DNA from: an uncultured Alphaproteobacteria bacterium
GTDB taxonomy: Bacteria; Pseudomonadota; Alphaproteobacteria; MPNO01; UBA830
Assembly: GCA_913046035.1 (NCBI GenBank)
Contig: CAJWSW010000013.1
Coordinates: 1 to 46,839, forward strand
DNA: 46,839 bases
Reading direction: 5' to 3'
Made by a program: the position numbers and the translations under genes. The notes under the pieces were generated by a model. That model had not been told where the DNA came from and ran no database searches. It saw nothing but the letters and a program-made list of their open reading frames with translations. This document shows positions 7,623 through 16,571 of this stretch, in pieces (the stretch's first letter is position 1; every line of letters begins with the position of its first letter).

Positions 7623-8612
7623 ATGAAAGCTATCATCGCAAAACAGCTGGGCCCGCCCGAAAATCTTGTCATTGAAGAATTAGAAGCTCTTACTCCCGGT
7701 CCAGGGCAAGTTGTTGTCGATAATAGAGCAGCGGCGATCAATTTTCCTGATCTTCTAGTGATGGAAGGTAAATATCAGGTCAAACCGCCACTGCCGTTTT
7801 CCCCCGGAAAAGAAAGTGCCGGTATCGTCAAGTCTGTAGGGGCAGGTGTCAACTCTGTCGAGGTTGGCGATCGTGTAATGGTGCAAGTAGAATACGGGAC
7901 CTATGCACAGGAAGTCCTCGCCGAAGAGGCACAATGTTACCCGGTTCCAAAAGACATCTCATTCGAAGAGGCGGCTGCAATTGGAATTGCCTATCAAACT
8001 GCTCATTTCGCTCTGGTAGCCCGTGCTCACATCAAGGAAGGCGACACGGTCTTGGTTACAGGTGCCTCGGGTAGTGTTGGCCTAGCGGCAATGCAGCTTG
8101 CAAAGGCTTGGGGTTGCAACGTAATTGCTGGGTTGACGACTATGTCGAAGGAAAACCTGGCCCGCGAAAATGGCGCTGATTACGTCATAGATGTCTCGAG
8201 TGATGATGTGCGAGACAGTATTCGCGATGACATAAAAAACCTTACTGGTGGTGGCGTTGATATTGTGATCGAAATTGTTGGCGGCAAAGTTTTCGACGGT
8301 GCGATCCGCGCGCTGAACTTTGGCGGTAGTATTGTTGTCGTTGGCTTCACAGGCGGTGATATCCCCTCGTTAAGAGTGAACTATGCATTGCTAAAGAATA
8401 TTGCGGTGACCGGGGTGAACTGGGCGGAATACCGTGACCGTGATCCAGGCTGGGTGCAACGCGTGCAATCGGAACTTTTCGACCTAATCGCCGAAGGAAA
8501 GATTAATGTTCCCGTACAAGCAGTGTACCCAATGGATGAGTTCGTTGAGGCTTGCCGTGTAATTTCTGAACGAAGAGTGCGTGGCAAAGTTGTGATACGC
8601 TTAGATAAATAG
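7623..8612 (+). CDS. NADPH:quinone oxidoreductase-like, zinc-independent MDR dehydrogenase
   Basis: The 329-residue protein is a medium-chain dehydrogenase/reductase of the quinone-oxidoreductase type. It has an N-terminal GroES-like domain (MKAIIAKQLGPPENLVIEE, AAAINFPDLLVMEGKYQ, FSPGKESAGIV) and a Rossmann domain with VTGASGSVGLAAMQLAKAWG near residues 143-162. The catalytic zinc ligands of alcohol dehydrogenases are absent. The ATG at 7623 was chosen because it matches the family N-terminus and has an AAAGGA ribosome site ten bases upstream; a longer GTG-started frame begins at 7557. Substrate is unknown: quinones, enones or enoyl-CoA thioesters are all handled by relatives. Confidence 0.85.
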   Translation: MKAIIAKQLGPPENLVIEELEALTPGPGQVVVDNRAAAINFPDLLVMEGKYQVKPPLPFSPGKESAGIVKSVGAGVNSVEVGDRVMVQVEYGTYAQEVLAEEAQCYPVPKDISFEEAAAIGIAYQTAHFALVARAHIKEGDTVLVTGASGSVGLAAMQLAKAWGCNVIAGLTTMSKENLARENGADYVIDVSSDDVRDSIRDDIKNLTGGGVDIVIEIVGGKVFDGAIRALNFGGSIVVVGFTGGDIPSLRVNYALLKNIAVTGVNWAEYRDRDPGWVQRVQSELFDLIAEGKINVPVQAVYPMDEFVEACRVISERRVRGKVVIRLDK

Positions 8613-8624
8613 CAAACAACCTAG

Positions 8625-9218
8625 TTAAGCTGGGGCCCATTCAGAAACGATTTCATCATAATCTGGTCGTACGCGATCCTTAAGTTCACCAACGCCGCTG
8701 CCCAAGTACAGGAACCCCGCTATTTCATCCCCCGGTTCTGCACCAATGGCTTGTTTTACGTCGGCATCATAAGCGTACCATTCGGTAAGCCACTGCGCGG
8801 CATAGCCCATCGATTGAGCGGCTATAAGCATTGTCTGACAGGCAGCACCTGATGACAGGACTTGCTCCCACTCTGGGATTTTGTGTTCTTTTCGAACTTT
8901 TGAGATTACTGCGACAACAACCGGTGCGCGGCTAAGGCGTTCCCGCTCGATTTCGATTTCTTCCTCGATTGCATCGGGCTTTTTCGTTTTAAATGACGAA
9001 GCGATCACCTCCCCGAGTTTTGCACGCGCTTCACCGCGAATGACGATGAAACGCCAGGGTGTCAGGCGGCCATGATCGGGAACCCGCATGCCAGCCTTCA
9101 TAATTTCTCGGAGGCTTTCATCGTCCGGGCCTGGTCCGCCCATCATACGCGCGACGGTGGAGCGGCGCGACGTCAAAAAGTCGATTGTCTCGTTATCAAG
9201 TTGATTTAGGTCCGACAT
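8625..9218 (-). CDS. Nitroreductase-family flavoprotein
   Basis: The 197-residue protein shows the FMN-dependent nitroreductase fold: FLTSRRSTVARMM near residue 14, RVPDHGRLTPWRFIVIRGE near 48, a central GAACQTMLIAAQSMGYAAQWL near 122, and a C-terminal FLYLGSG block. These are features of the RutE/HadB and YdjA-like branches. The ATG at 9218 is supported by a GGAAAAG ribosome site; an upstream frame overlapping the ligase end is not needed. It lies 25 bp after the CoA ligase stop in the same orientation, so the two are co-transcribed. It may reduce nitro or quinone groups, or supply reduced flavin to the monooxygenases nearby, which is only a suggestion. Confidence 0.85.
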   Translation of the reverse strand: MSDLNQLDNETIDFLTSRRSTVARMMGGPGPDDESLREIMKAGMRVPDHGRLTPWRFIVIRGEARAKLGEVIASSFKTKKPDAIEEEIEIERERLSRAPVVVAVISKVRKEHKIPEWEQVLSSGAACQTMLIAAQSMGYAAQWLTEWYAYDADVKQAIGAEPGDEIAGFLYLGSGVGELKDRVRPDYDEIVSEWAPA

Positions 9219-9243
9219 GGTATCTTTTCCGTGACTCTGAGTT

Positions 9244-10899
9244 TCAAATGATTCCAGCCTCTTTGGCGCGTTCGCGTTCAATTTGGCGAAGTGCACCGCG
9301 TTGTATTTTGCCGGTTGCAGTAAGGGGTAATTCGTCAACAAATTCCACTGCTCGTGGATATTTGAAGGCAGATATTTGAGATTTTACGAAATCTTGCAGC
9401 TCTGTCACGCTATCATCGTCAAATTGTCCTTCTTCTTTTAATATAATAAACGCTTTGACTATCTGACCACGGTCTTTGTCAGGCGTACCGACCACCGCGG
9501 CTTCGCGGACTTTCGGGTGTTCAAGCAAAACTGCTTCAACCTCTAGTCCGGAAACGTTGTAACCACCGGTAAGTATCATGTCATCGGTGCGGGCTTCATA
9601 ATAGAAATAACCATCTTCATCGATCCGGCAAAGATCACCTGATTTGTTCCAACCTTCCTGTATATAGGCCTTCTGTTTTTCTAAATCATCAAGATAACGG
9701 CACCCATTTGGGCCTTTAACGATCATCAGGCCCGTCTCCCCGGGTCTCACGTCTTTAAAGTTTTTATCTACGACACGCACTTCGAAACCGGGCACCGCCT
9801 TTCCGATTGCGCCCGGCTTAATTTCATCGCCGCTGGCAGATATAAATATGTGCAAAAGTTCAGAGATACCAAGCCCGTTGATCATCTCGACACCAGTTAT
9901 CTCTTTCCACTCATTGAAAATCGCGGGTAATAGCGGCTCCCCGCCGCCCACACATTCTCGTAGGCTGGATAAATCATAATCGCGCGCCTTGTCGAGCATC
10001 AGCTTATAACCAGATGGCGTGGAAAAGCATATTGTCGCTTTATGCTTTTCGATGGTTTGAAGGACAGCTTCTGGAGTTCCTCGCTCCAAAAGAACAGCTG
10101 TGGCACCGAACCGAAAGGTATCTGCAATGAATGCGCAAAGGCCATAAAGGAATGCGATCTGAGGACTACCACAGACAATATCGCCCGGCTGGATTTTTAC
10201 TACATGACCTATAAAACAATCGGCTGCTGCCAGAATGTCGCGATGAAAATGCAAGGTTCCTTTCGGCGTTCCGGTTGATCCAGATGTAAAACCGATTATT
10301 GCTGGATCATCCGCAGCCGTATCTATGTTGTCGAAATTTTTAGACTTCCCCTCCATCGCTTTTTCGAGAGTATCTGGGCGATCAGCTCCAAAATAGAGAA
10401 TATGCTCGAGGTCTGGCGCGGCATTCTGGGCTTTGTCTATATCGTCCGCTAGATCGTTGTGCGAAATGGCAAGTCGCACCTTTGCTTTGCCAATCATGTA
10501 GACTAACTCTCGCTCCCGCAAAACCGGCATTGTCGTGATTGCAACGCCACCTGCCTTAAGGACAGCAAGCCAGGACGCGATTAACATAGGGTGGTTACCG
10601 CTTCGAATTAATACGCGTTCGCCGGGTATAAAACTGTAATCCTCAACTAAAACATTCGCGATCCGATTTGCGCGGTGCATTAACTCTTTGTAGGTCCAGG
10701 TATTTTCTTCGAAAATCAATGCGGGCGTATCGGCAAATCCCGCATCGACTTGTTGGTCTATGAGCACCTCGGCAACGTTAAATCTGGCAGGATAAGCGGA
10801 AAGTTCAGGCAGGACTGAGTAATCCATCTCTGGCCACAGTTCAGGTCCTGGCATGTTATCCCGAATAAATGTATCGACGTGGGAGGTCGGTTCAGTCAT
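9244..10899 (-). CDS. Aryl-CoA ligase, benzoate/2-aminobenzoate-CoA ligase type (ANL superfamily)
   Basis: It should activate an aromatic or related carboxylate with ATP and CoA in the cytoplasm. The 551-residue protein has the AMP-binding P-loop FTSGSTGTPKGT near residue 208, the GLGISELLHIFIS A5-type motif, the hinge ARTDDMILTGGYNVSG near 435, and the C-terminal catalytic Lys in TATGKIQRGALR. The long N-terminal YPARFNVAEVLIDQQ region resembles benzoate- and anthranilate-CoA ligases. It starts with ATG at 10899 and is divergent from hyuB across a 211-bp region with repeated TTTACGGT half-sites. The substrate is inferred only at the class level. Confidence 0.83.
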   Translation of the reverse strand: MTEPTSHVDTFIRDNMPGPELWPEMDYSVLPELSAYPARFNVAEVLIDQQVDAGFADTPALIFEENTWTYKELMHRANRIANVLVEDYSFIPGERVLIRSGNHPMLIASWLAVLKAGGVAITTMPVLRERELVYMIGKAKVRLAISHNDLADDIDKAQNAAPDLEHILYFGADRPDTLEKAMEGKSKNFDNIDTAADDPAIIGFTSGSTGTPKGTLHFHRDILAAADCFIGHVVKIQPGDIVCGSPQIAFLYGLCAFIADTFRFGATAVLLERGTPEAVLQTIEKHKATICFSTPSGYKLMLDKARDYDLSSLRECVGGGEPLLPAIFNEWKEITGVEMINGLGISELLHIFISASGDEIKPGAIGKAVPGFEVRVVDKNFKDVRPGETGLMIVKGPNGCRYLDDLEKQKAYIQEGWNKSGDLCRIDEDGYFYYEARTDDMILTGGYNVSGLEVEAVLLEHPKVREAAVVGTPDKDRGQIVKAFIILKEEGQFDDDSVTELQDFVKSQISAFKYPRAVEFVDELPLTATGKIQRGALRQIERERAKEAGII

Positions 10900-10985
10900 G
10901 GCATCTATTCTTTCTGTTCGGGATAGAATTTAGACCGCGATACGCTAGAGGGTAAATAGCTATATAAGGAGCGTTCCAATTCATA

Positions 10986-11034
10986 TTTACGGTGGCTGAC
11001 TGGCACCGTAATTATAAATTTACGGTAGTGTAAA
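10986..11034. promoter_or_regulatory. Cluster of TTTACGGT half-sites in divergent ligase/hyuB promoter region
   Basis: TTACGGTG at 10987-10994 and CACCGTAA at 11004-11011 form a perfect 8-bp inverted repeat around a 9-bp spacer. TTTACGGT recurs at 11019-11026, where with GTGTAAA it forms an imperfect palindrome (11019-11034) resembling the perfect one at 7531. TTTACGGT at 10986 and 11019 is a direct repeat 33 bp apart, about three helical turns. The position between two divergent catabolic genes suggests an operator for a shared regulator. Confidence 0.55.
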
Positions 11035-11110
11035 ATTTTGTTGGAATCAAGCGGTGTGGCTGCTAAATCCAGAAACACTAACTCAGTTGATCAAATCACT
11101 GGAGTACATT

Positions 11111-13120
11111 TTGAAAGATCTCGTTCAGTTGGAGCTTATCCGTGAATCACTTGTCGCTGTGGTCAATGAGATGCGCGCAAATATTATCCATTCCTCCTAC
11201 GCGCCCATAATATATGAGGGCCATGATTTTTCATGTGCGCTTATGTCTGCAGACGGACGCCAGGTAGCGCAGGGGTTGGCAGACCATCCGATCCATATTT
11301 TTGCAGTTCCTTATTCTACTCAACAAGTGGTTGCGACCTTTAAAAATGATATAAACGAAGGCGACCTTTTTCTTCACAATGATCCCTACACTGGAGGAAC
11401 GCATTTAAATGATGTGCTGATGCTACAACCAGTGTTCTTTGATGGCAGGCTCGGTATGTTCGCAGCAATGCGCTGCCACTGGAACGACGTAGGAGGCATG
11501 ACGCCGGGCAGTTTGTCGGGCCGAGTCAATGAAATCATTCAGGAAGGCATCCGGATCGAGCCAACTAAAATCTGTGATCGTGGCCAAATTAATGAGCCCT
11601 TCATGAACCTTTTATTTAATAACATGAGAGCGCGTTCTGAGCGCCTCGGCGATTTTAATGCAATGGTTGGAACGGGGCGGAAAGCAGAAGAACACCTTCA
11701 GCGCCTTTTTACGAGGTTTGGCGGTGGCCTTCTAAGCGGCATCGAGGAGTTAATCGAGAGGTCTGAGCGACAATTACGAGCGAAGATTTTGGAACGCCCA
11801 GATGGTGACTATTATGCCGAGGGGTACATCGAGAGTGACGGTACCAATCCTGATCCCTTGGTGGTTAAATTGAAGCTGACGGTGCAGGGAGATGAAATCA
11901 TTGCTGATTTCACTGGCACATCCAAACAGACTAATGGTCCGACTAATTGCGGTCCGGCAATGGCGTTGAACGCTGTCGGAACGATCGTCAAATCTTTTCT
12001 CGACCCCAGGACGCCGATCAATCAGGGCTCATTTAATCCGATTACAGTGATTTCTGATGAGGGAACGTTCATTAATGCCCGTAACGATGCTCCATGCGGC
12101 GGAATGGCAGAGTGCAAGTTTCTCATCGATTCTGTGGTTGCATCCGCCATGGGAAAAGTTGCACCTGAAATGATTGTCGGTGACCTGAAGGGGGGTGCCA
12201 ATCATGTTATCATTTCTGGCACCGACAGCTTAGGCGATAACTACATCCACTACGAGTGGCCGGCGGGCGGCACCGGTGCGTCAGATGGAACTGATGGATC
12301 AAATGCAGTGCGGAGTTTCAATGAGGGCGACTTCAATTCTATTCAATCGGTAGAGACTGTTGAAGGCCAATTCCCGTTGCGGGTTGAACGCTGCGAGCTC
12401 CGTGAAGGTATGTGCGGTGACGGCGAATTCCGCGGTGGTTTTGGCTTGAGGCGCGACGTGAAGATTCTATCGGGACGCGGCTCTTTATCGGTAATTTCTG
12501 AAAAAAACGTGATCCCGCCTTACGGTGTTGAAGGGGCGGCCAATGGTGCAGCAAACCGATTTACCGTCATCCGCGATGGTGAAATAGTGGAACCCTCTGA
12601 TATGCCGGGAAAGGTATCGGGTTTTGCTCTAAGTCCGGGTGATGTAGTGCGCGAAGAAACCGCTGGAGGCGGCGGCTATGGAGACCCGCTGAAAAGAAAA
12701 CCCGAAACAGTTCTCGCTGATGTTGTTGAGCGATATTTATCCGACGCTGATGCGGAAAACCGCTTTGGTGTGGTAATCCGAGAAGGCGTCGTGGACGAAA
12801 AAGCGACCGATGCGCTTAGAGCGAAAATGGCTGATGACCGTGTGCTGGTGCCGCTTGAATTAGCGAATGAGGAAATGAATGACGGACCGAGACGGCAATT
12901 CCGATTACCTAAGCAACTGGCTTTAAAATTCCAGGTAAAGGAGGGTGATCTCATTGAGCTCGTTACGGGTAAGGGCGCGCCGCTCCGCGCGTGGGCGAAA
13001 ATTGCCGGTGAGGGGGATGCCGTTGCCGTCAGCGCGACAAGCATGGATATAATGGGGACGACGCCCGGCGATAGCGTCCTAATGCGGCTTACGGTTCCGC
13101 AGCCCTCAACGATAATGTGA
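11111..13120 (+). CDS. Hydantoinase B/oxoprolinase-family subunit (HyuB-like)
   Basis: This is the large B subunit of the hydantoinase/oxoprolinase/acetone-carboxylase group, which works with HyuA on cyclic amides or carboxylation substrates, usually using ATP. Family blocks visible include ELIRESLVAVVNEM, YEGHDFSCALMSADGR, HNDPYTGGTHLNDVLM, AMRCHWNDVGG, QTNGPTNCGPAMALN and the C-terminal ETAGGGGYGDPLKR. The frame is open from a GTG at 11054, but I chose TTG 11111 because a GGAG lies six bases before it and the family N-terminus begins there, giving 669 residues. It sits 7 bp before hyuA. Which cyclic amide, or a carboxylase role, cannot be told from sequence. Confidence 0.87.
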   Translation: MKDLVQLELIRESLVAVVNEMRANIIHSSYAPIIYEGHDFSCALMSADGRQVAQGLADHPIHIFAVPYSTQQVVATFKNDINEGDLFLHNDPYTGGTHLNDVLMLQPVFFDGRLGMFAAMRCHWNDVGGMTPGSLSGRVNEIIQEGIRIEPTKICDRGQINEPFMNLLFNNMRARSERLGDFNAMVGTGRKAEEHLQRLFTRFGGGLLSGIEELIERSERQLRAKILERPDGDYYAEGYIESDGTNPDPLVVKLKLTVQGDEIIADFTGTSKQTNGPTNCGPAMALNAVGTIVKSFLDPRTPINQGSFNPITVISDEGTFINARNDAPCGGMAECKFLIDSVVASAMGKVAPEMIVGDLKGGANHVIISGTDSLGDNYIHYEWPAGGTGASDGTDGSNAVRSFNEGDFNSIQSVETVEGQFPLRVERCELREGMCGDGEFRGGFGLRRDVKILSGRGSLSVISEKNVIPPYGVEGAANGAANRFTVIRDGEIVEPSDMPGKVSGFALSPGDVVREETAGGGGYGDPLKRKPETVLADVVERYLSDADAENRFGVVIREGVVDEKATDALRAKMADDRVLVPLELANEEMNDGPRRQFRLPKQLALKFQVKEGDLIELVTGKGAPLRAWAKIAGEGDAVAVSATSMDIMGTTPGDSVLMRLTVPQPSTIM

Positions 13121-13127
13121 GTTAAGA

Positions 13128-15176
13128 ATGGCTGCAGATAAATATATTGTCGGAATTGACGTCGGAGGTACGTTCACGGATCTCTTGTGCCTGAACACGG
13201 ATACACAGGAATTGCTGTCGGAAAAAGTTCCTTCCATTCCAGGCCGGCAATGGGAGGGTGTGCTTGGTGCATTGGAAAAATTGGGTATTAATGGCACTGA
13301 AATTCGCGCTTTTGTTCACGGTACAACCATCGCCACTAACGCGCTGTTAGAACGCAAAGGGGCGAAGACAGGCCTCGTAACTACTGAGGGCTTTCGTGAT
13401 ACTTTAGAGATAGGTCGTACACGTCGCCTTATCGGTGGCTTGTTCGACATTAAGTTTGTCCGCCCCAAGTCGCTTGTAAGACGCGACCTTAGAATGGAAG
13501 TCAAAGAGCGCGTGGCAGCAAATGGCGAAATTCTAAAATCGACAGATGGGATAGATTTTGCGCCAATAATTGACCACTTCCAAAAAAACGGTGTTGAGTC
13601 TATCGCGATCGCCTTCATGAATGCATACAAAAATGACGTGAATGAAATAAACGCACTTGAAAAGATTCAAGCGCTCGCTGGAGATACACCGGTATGTGCG
13701 TCGACGGGGGTTGTTCCCGAAAAAGGCGAATTCGAACGGTTCTCAACTTGCGTGCTTAATGCATATTTAACACCCGTAATTTCGACATATCTCGAAACAT
13801 TAGCAGGAGAATTAAAAGGGCAGGGTATTTCTGCCCCAGTAAATGTGATGGGATCTAACGGTGGGGTTATGACGCTAGACCAGGCTGCTAAATTTGCGGC
13901 AGGAACCTTTCTATCTGGTCCTGTGGGTGGCGCTGGAGGCGCAGTTCGAATTTGTGAGATGGCGGGAATTGAGGACTGTATAACCTTTGACATGGGAGGT
14001 ACAAGTACGGACGTGGCGCTCATCCATCAGTTGGTTCCTCGTATCAGTCATTCAAACCAGATCGATGCCTATCCCCTTCAAGTGCCGCAGCTCGATATTC
14101 ACACGATCGGTGCCGGAGGCGGGTCAATTGCATGGGTTCAGCCTGATGGAACGTTGGAGGTAGGACCGCAGAGCGCCGGTGCTCTGCCTGGTCCTGCATG
14201 CTATCAACGTGGCGGGACGGCGCCAACAATTTCCGATGCAAACCTGATGCTTGGGCGTCTACCCACCGACCGTGCACTTTCGGGTGGTTTGCAGCTGGCA
14301 AAAGAATTATCTCAGAGAGCGTTTGAAGGTCTGGCTGAGAGCCTCGGGGACAACGGCGGTTCGCTAACACAGCTCGCTGACGGAGTGCTTCGTATCGCTG
14401 TCTCTAAAATGGCCGGTGCGGTGCGGGAGGTATCTGTCCATCGTGGTTTTGATCCGCGTGATTTTGCGCTACTGGGTTTTGGCGGCGCTGGCCCAATGCA
14501 TGTGTTCTTGGTCGCGGAAGAACTCTCGATTCCGCAAGTTATCGTCCCTCGCTTCCCCGGTCATTTATCCGCGCTTGGGCAGCTTCTTGCCGACCTACGC
14601 CGGGACTTTGTGACTGCATGGGGAGGCCCACTCGATGGCTTGGATCTCGGAGAATTTAGATCCAAGGCAAGATCAATGCGGAAAGAGTCTACATCACTTC
14701 TAGAAAAGGATGGGTTCAACGAGAACAAGCACGAACACTCCTTTACCTTAGATATGCGTTATGTCGGCCAGTCGTTCACGCTGTCCATACCTTGCGATCC
14801 TGTAAGGGTAACTTGGGAAGACCTACGGGAAGCATTTCATACCCGCCACGAGCAGACCTTTGGGCGAGCAGACCGCCACAGCGATGTAGAATTAGTAAAT
14901 ATTCGGCTGTTCTCCCTTGGGCTAATCGACAAACCCGAGCTTGTCTTTGAAACGGAAAGTGGGAGCGACCTCATTATTGGACAACGGCCAGTTTGGTTTG
15001 GCGATGAATGGATAGATTGTCCGATCATAGACCGAACAAAAATGGGGGCCGGGGAAGTTTTTGAGGGGCCGATGATTATCGAGGAAGCAGGTGGAACGTC
15101 GGTTGTGCCTCCTGCTTGGACCGTCAAGGTTGACGCTTCAGGATCACTTGATTGCCGTCGGAGTCACAAGTACTGA
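13128..15176 (+). CDS. Hydantoinase A/oxoprolinase-family ATPase subunit (HyuA-like)
   Basis: The 682-residue partner of HyuB has the actin-like nucleotide fold: IGIDVGGTFTDLL near residue 9 (seen as VGIDVGGTFTDLL), the FVHGTTIATNALLERKGAKT block near 65, the phosphate-binding FDMGGTSTDVAL near 287, GAGGGSIAWV near 327, and the FGGAGPMHVF block near 450. This is the expected order and length for N-methylhydantoinase A and 5-oxoprolinase N-terminal halves. It is encoded directly after hyuB and ahead of a class III PLP enzyme. It probably phosphorylates or activates the substrate for ring opening; the substrate is unknown. Confidence 0.9.
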   Translation: MAADKYIVGIDVGGTFTDLLCLNTDTQELLSEKVPSIPGRQWEGVLGALEKLGINGTEIRAFVHGTTIATNALLERKGAKTGLVTTEGFRDTLEIGRTRRLIGGLFDIKFVRPKSLVRRDLRMEVKERVAANGEILKSTDGIDFAPIIDHFQKNGVESIAIAFMNAYKNDVNEINALEKIQALAGDTPVCASTGVVPEKGEFERFSTCVLNAYLTPVISTYLETLAGELKGQGISAPVNVMGSNGGVMTLDQAAKFAAGTFLSGPVGGAGGAVRICEMAGIEDCITFDMGGTSTDVALIHQLVPRISHSNQIDAYPLQVPQLDIHTIGAGGGSIAWVQPDGTLEVGPQSAGALPGPACYQRGGTAPTISDANLMLGRLPTDRALSGGLQLAKELSQRAFEGLAESLGDNGGSLTQLADGVLRIAVSKMAGAVREVSVHRGFDPRDFALLGFGGAGPMHVFLVAEELSIPQVIVPRFPGHLSALGQLLADLRRDFVTAWGGPLDGLDLGEFRSKARSMRKESTSLLEKDGFNENKHEHSFTLDMRYVGQSFTLSIPCDPVRVTWEDLREAFHTRHEQTFGRADRHSDVELVNIRLFSLGLIDKPELVFETESGSDLIIGQRPVWFGDEWIDCPIIDRTKMGAGEVFEGPMIIEEAGGTSVVPPAWTVKVDASGSLDCRRSHKY

Positions 15177-15239
15177 GATTGCTTGTTTCAAAGTCGGCCT
15201 GAGGTTAGCTTTGGCCCGCAAAACAAATTCGAAAGTGTA

Positions 15240-16571
15240 ATGATGAACCCAGCAGACACTGCTATCTCCGAACTATCTGAACCCGTTGGAGAGATGACAC
15301 ATGAAGATTATTATAAGGCGGCAACAAAAAGTTTGCCGGGTGCAGGCCTTGGGAGTTACTCGCTGCCGGATGATGTTCGCTTCGTTATTCATAAAGGCGA
15401 TGGTTCGCGACTGCAGGACGTTCGTGGGCGTTGGTACATAGATTACGTTGGCGGAGCGGGAGCGTTAATCCTAGGGCATGCCTTTCCAACGGTTGTCGAG
15501 GCTGTCAAGGATCAAGCAGAGAGGGGTATCCATTTTTTTGGCACTTTGAATGAGCAATGCATACAACTCGCTGAAGATCTGCAGGAAATAATCCCTTGCG
15601 CCGATCGAATAGCGTTCACTACCACAGGCTCGGAGGCGACAGCCTATGCGATGCGCACCGCCCGGGCGGCGACTGGACGCAGCAAGATTTTGAAGTTCGA
15701 AGGAGCTTACCACGGAAATCATGATTATTCGGCATTCAGTGTTACGCCCACGGCTATATCGAACTATCCGCAAGGGCGCCCTGACACAGGTGGATTGCCG
15801 GCTAATATGGCGGAGAACGTGCTGGTATCCCCTTTTAATGATCTGGAGACGGTTCGTCGTATCGTCGAGGAAAACCGAGGTGATTTAGCAGCAGTTATCG
15901 TTGAGCCGGTGCAACGCATCATCTTTCCTGATGATGAATTTTTGCCTGGATTGCGCAAGATTTGTGATGACAATGAGGTGCTTTTAATTTTTGACGAAGT
16001 GGTCACAGGTTTTCGACTTGCCCTCGGCGGCGCTCAAGAATATTTCGAGGTGCTGCCTGACCTTGCGAGCTATGGCAAAATCGTAGGCGGTGGCGGTCCA
16101 CTCGGTTTTGTGGGTGGTAAGGCGGAGTACATGGATCTAATGAGCCCTCGTAACAAAGGGCAGGCCAATTATTCTTACGTTAATGGCACGCTTCACGGAA
16201 ACCCGGTAGCCGTCGTGGCTGGAATGGCGACCTTAGCCGAGCTCAAAAGGCCCTCGTTTTACAAAGACCTTCATTCGCTTTCCGATGACGTGTGCAATGC
16301 GTGCCAGGATGTCTTAAATAAGAACGATATACCTGCGATCGCTGCAGGTAAGGCATCATTTTGGCAGATATTATTCATGGAAAAAGCGCCTCGCAATCAT
16401 GCTGATGTCATGAATTCTGATGCGGCGTCGGCGCGCGCGCTTGACTTGGCGCAAATGCATGAGGGCCTCTATGTTTTGCCGAACGTTCGCCGTTTTGTTT
16501 GCGGAGTTCACACAGGGCAAGACATTGAAGACACGGTTCGAGCACTTGATGCCGCGTGCAAGCGGTTGTGA
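15240..16571 (+). CDS. Class III PLP enzyme, glutamate-1-semialdehyde aminomutase-like
   Basis: Fold type I, class III aminotransferase of 443 residues. Seen are GAGALILGHAFP near residue 70, TTTGSEATAYAMRTARAATG near 125, the PLP-stacking YHGNHDYSA, LLIFDEVVTGFR with the PLP-contacting Asp, and the Schiff-base Lys in ASYGKIVGGGGPLGFVGG. These resemble HemL, but the protein has an N-terminal extension and sits in a hydantoinase operon, so it more likely acts on an amino acid released by the upstream enzymes (transamination or amino-group shift). Start is ATG 15240; an earlier TTG at 15183 is less likely. Its stop overlaps the next start (TGATG). Confidence 0.85.
   Translation: MMNPADTAISELSEPVGEMTHEDYYKAATKSLPGAGLGSYSLPDDVRFVIHKGDGSRLQDVRGRWYIDYVGGAGALILGHAFPTVVEAVKDQAERGIHFFGTLNEQCIQLAEDLQEIIPCADRIAFTTTGSEATAYAMRTARAATGRSKILKFEGAYHGNHDYSAFSVTPTAISNYPQGRPDTGGLPANMAENVLVSPFNDLETVRRIVEENRGDLAAVIVEPVQRIIFPDDEFLPGLRKICDDNEVLLIFDEVVTGFRLALGGAQEYFEVLPDLASYGKIVGGGGPLGFVGGKAEYMDLMSPRNKGQANYSYVNGTLHGNPVAVVAGMATLAELKRPSFYKDLHSLSDDVCNACQDVLNKNDIPAIAAGKASFWQILFMEKAPRNHADVMNSDAASARALDLAQMHEGLYVLPNVRRFVCGVHTGQDIEDTVRALDAACKRL

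Noticed and set aside
13128-15176. Acetone carboxylase beta subunit
   Set aside because: HyuA and AcxA share the fold, but no third (gamma, AcxC-like) subunit gene is nearby.
15240-16571. HemL (glutamate-1-semialdehyde aminomutase) for haem synthesis
   Set aside because: Motifs are similar, but the operon context with hyuBA and an EthD-like gene points to catabolism; only the family was assigned.
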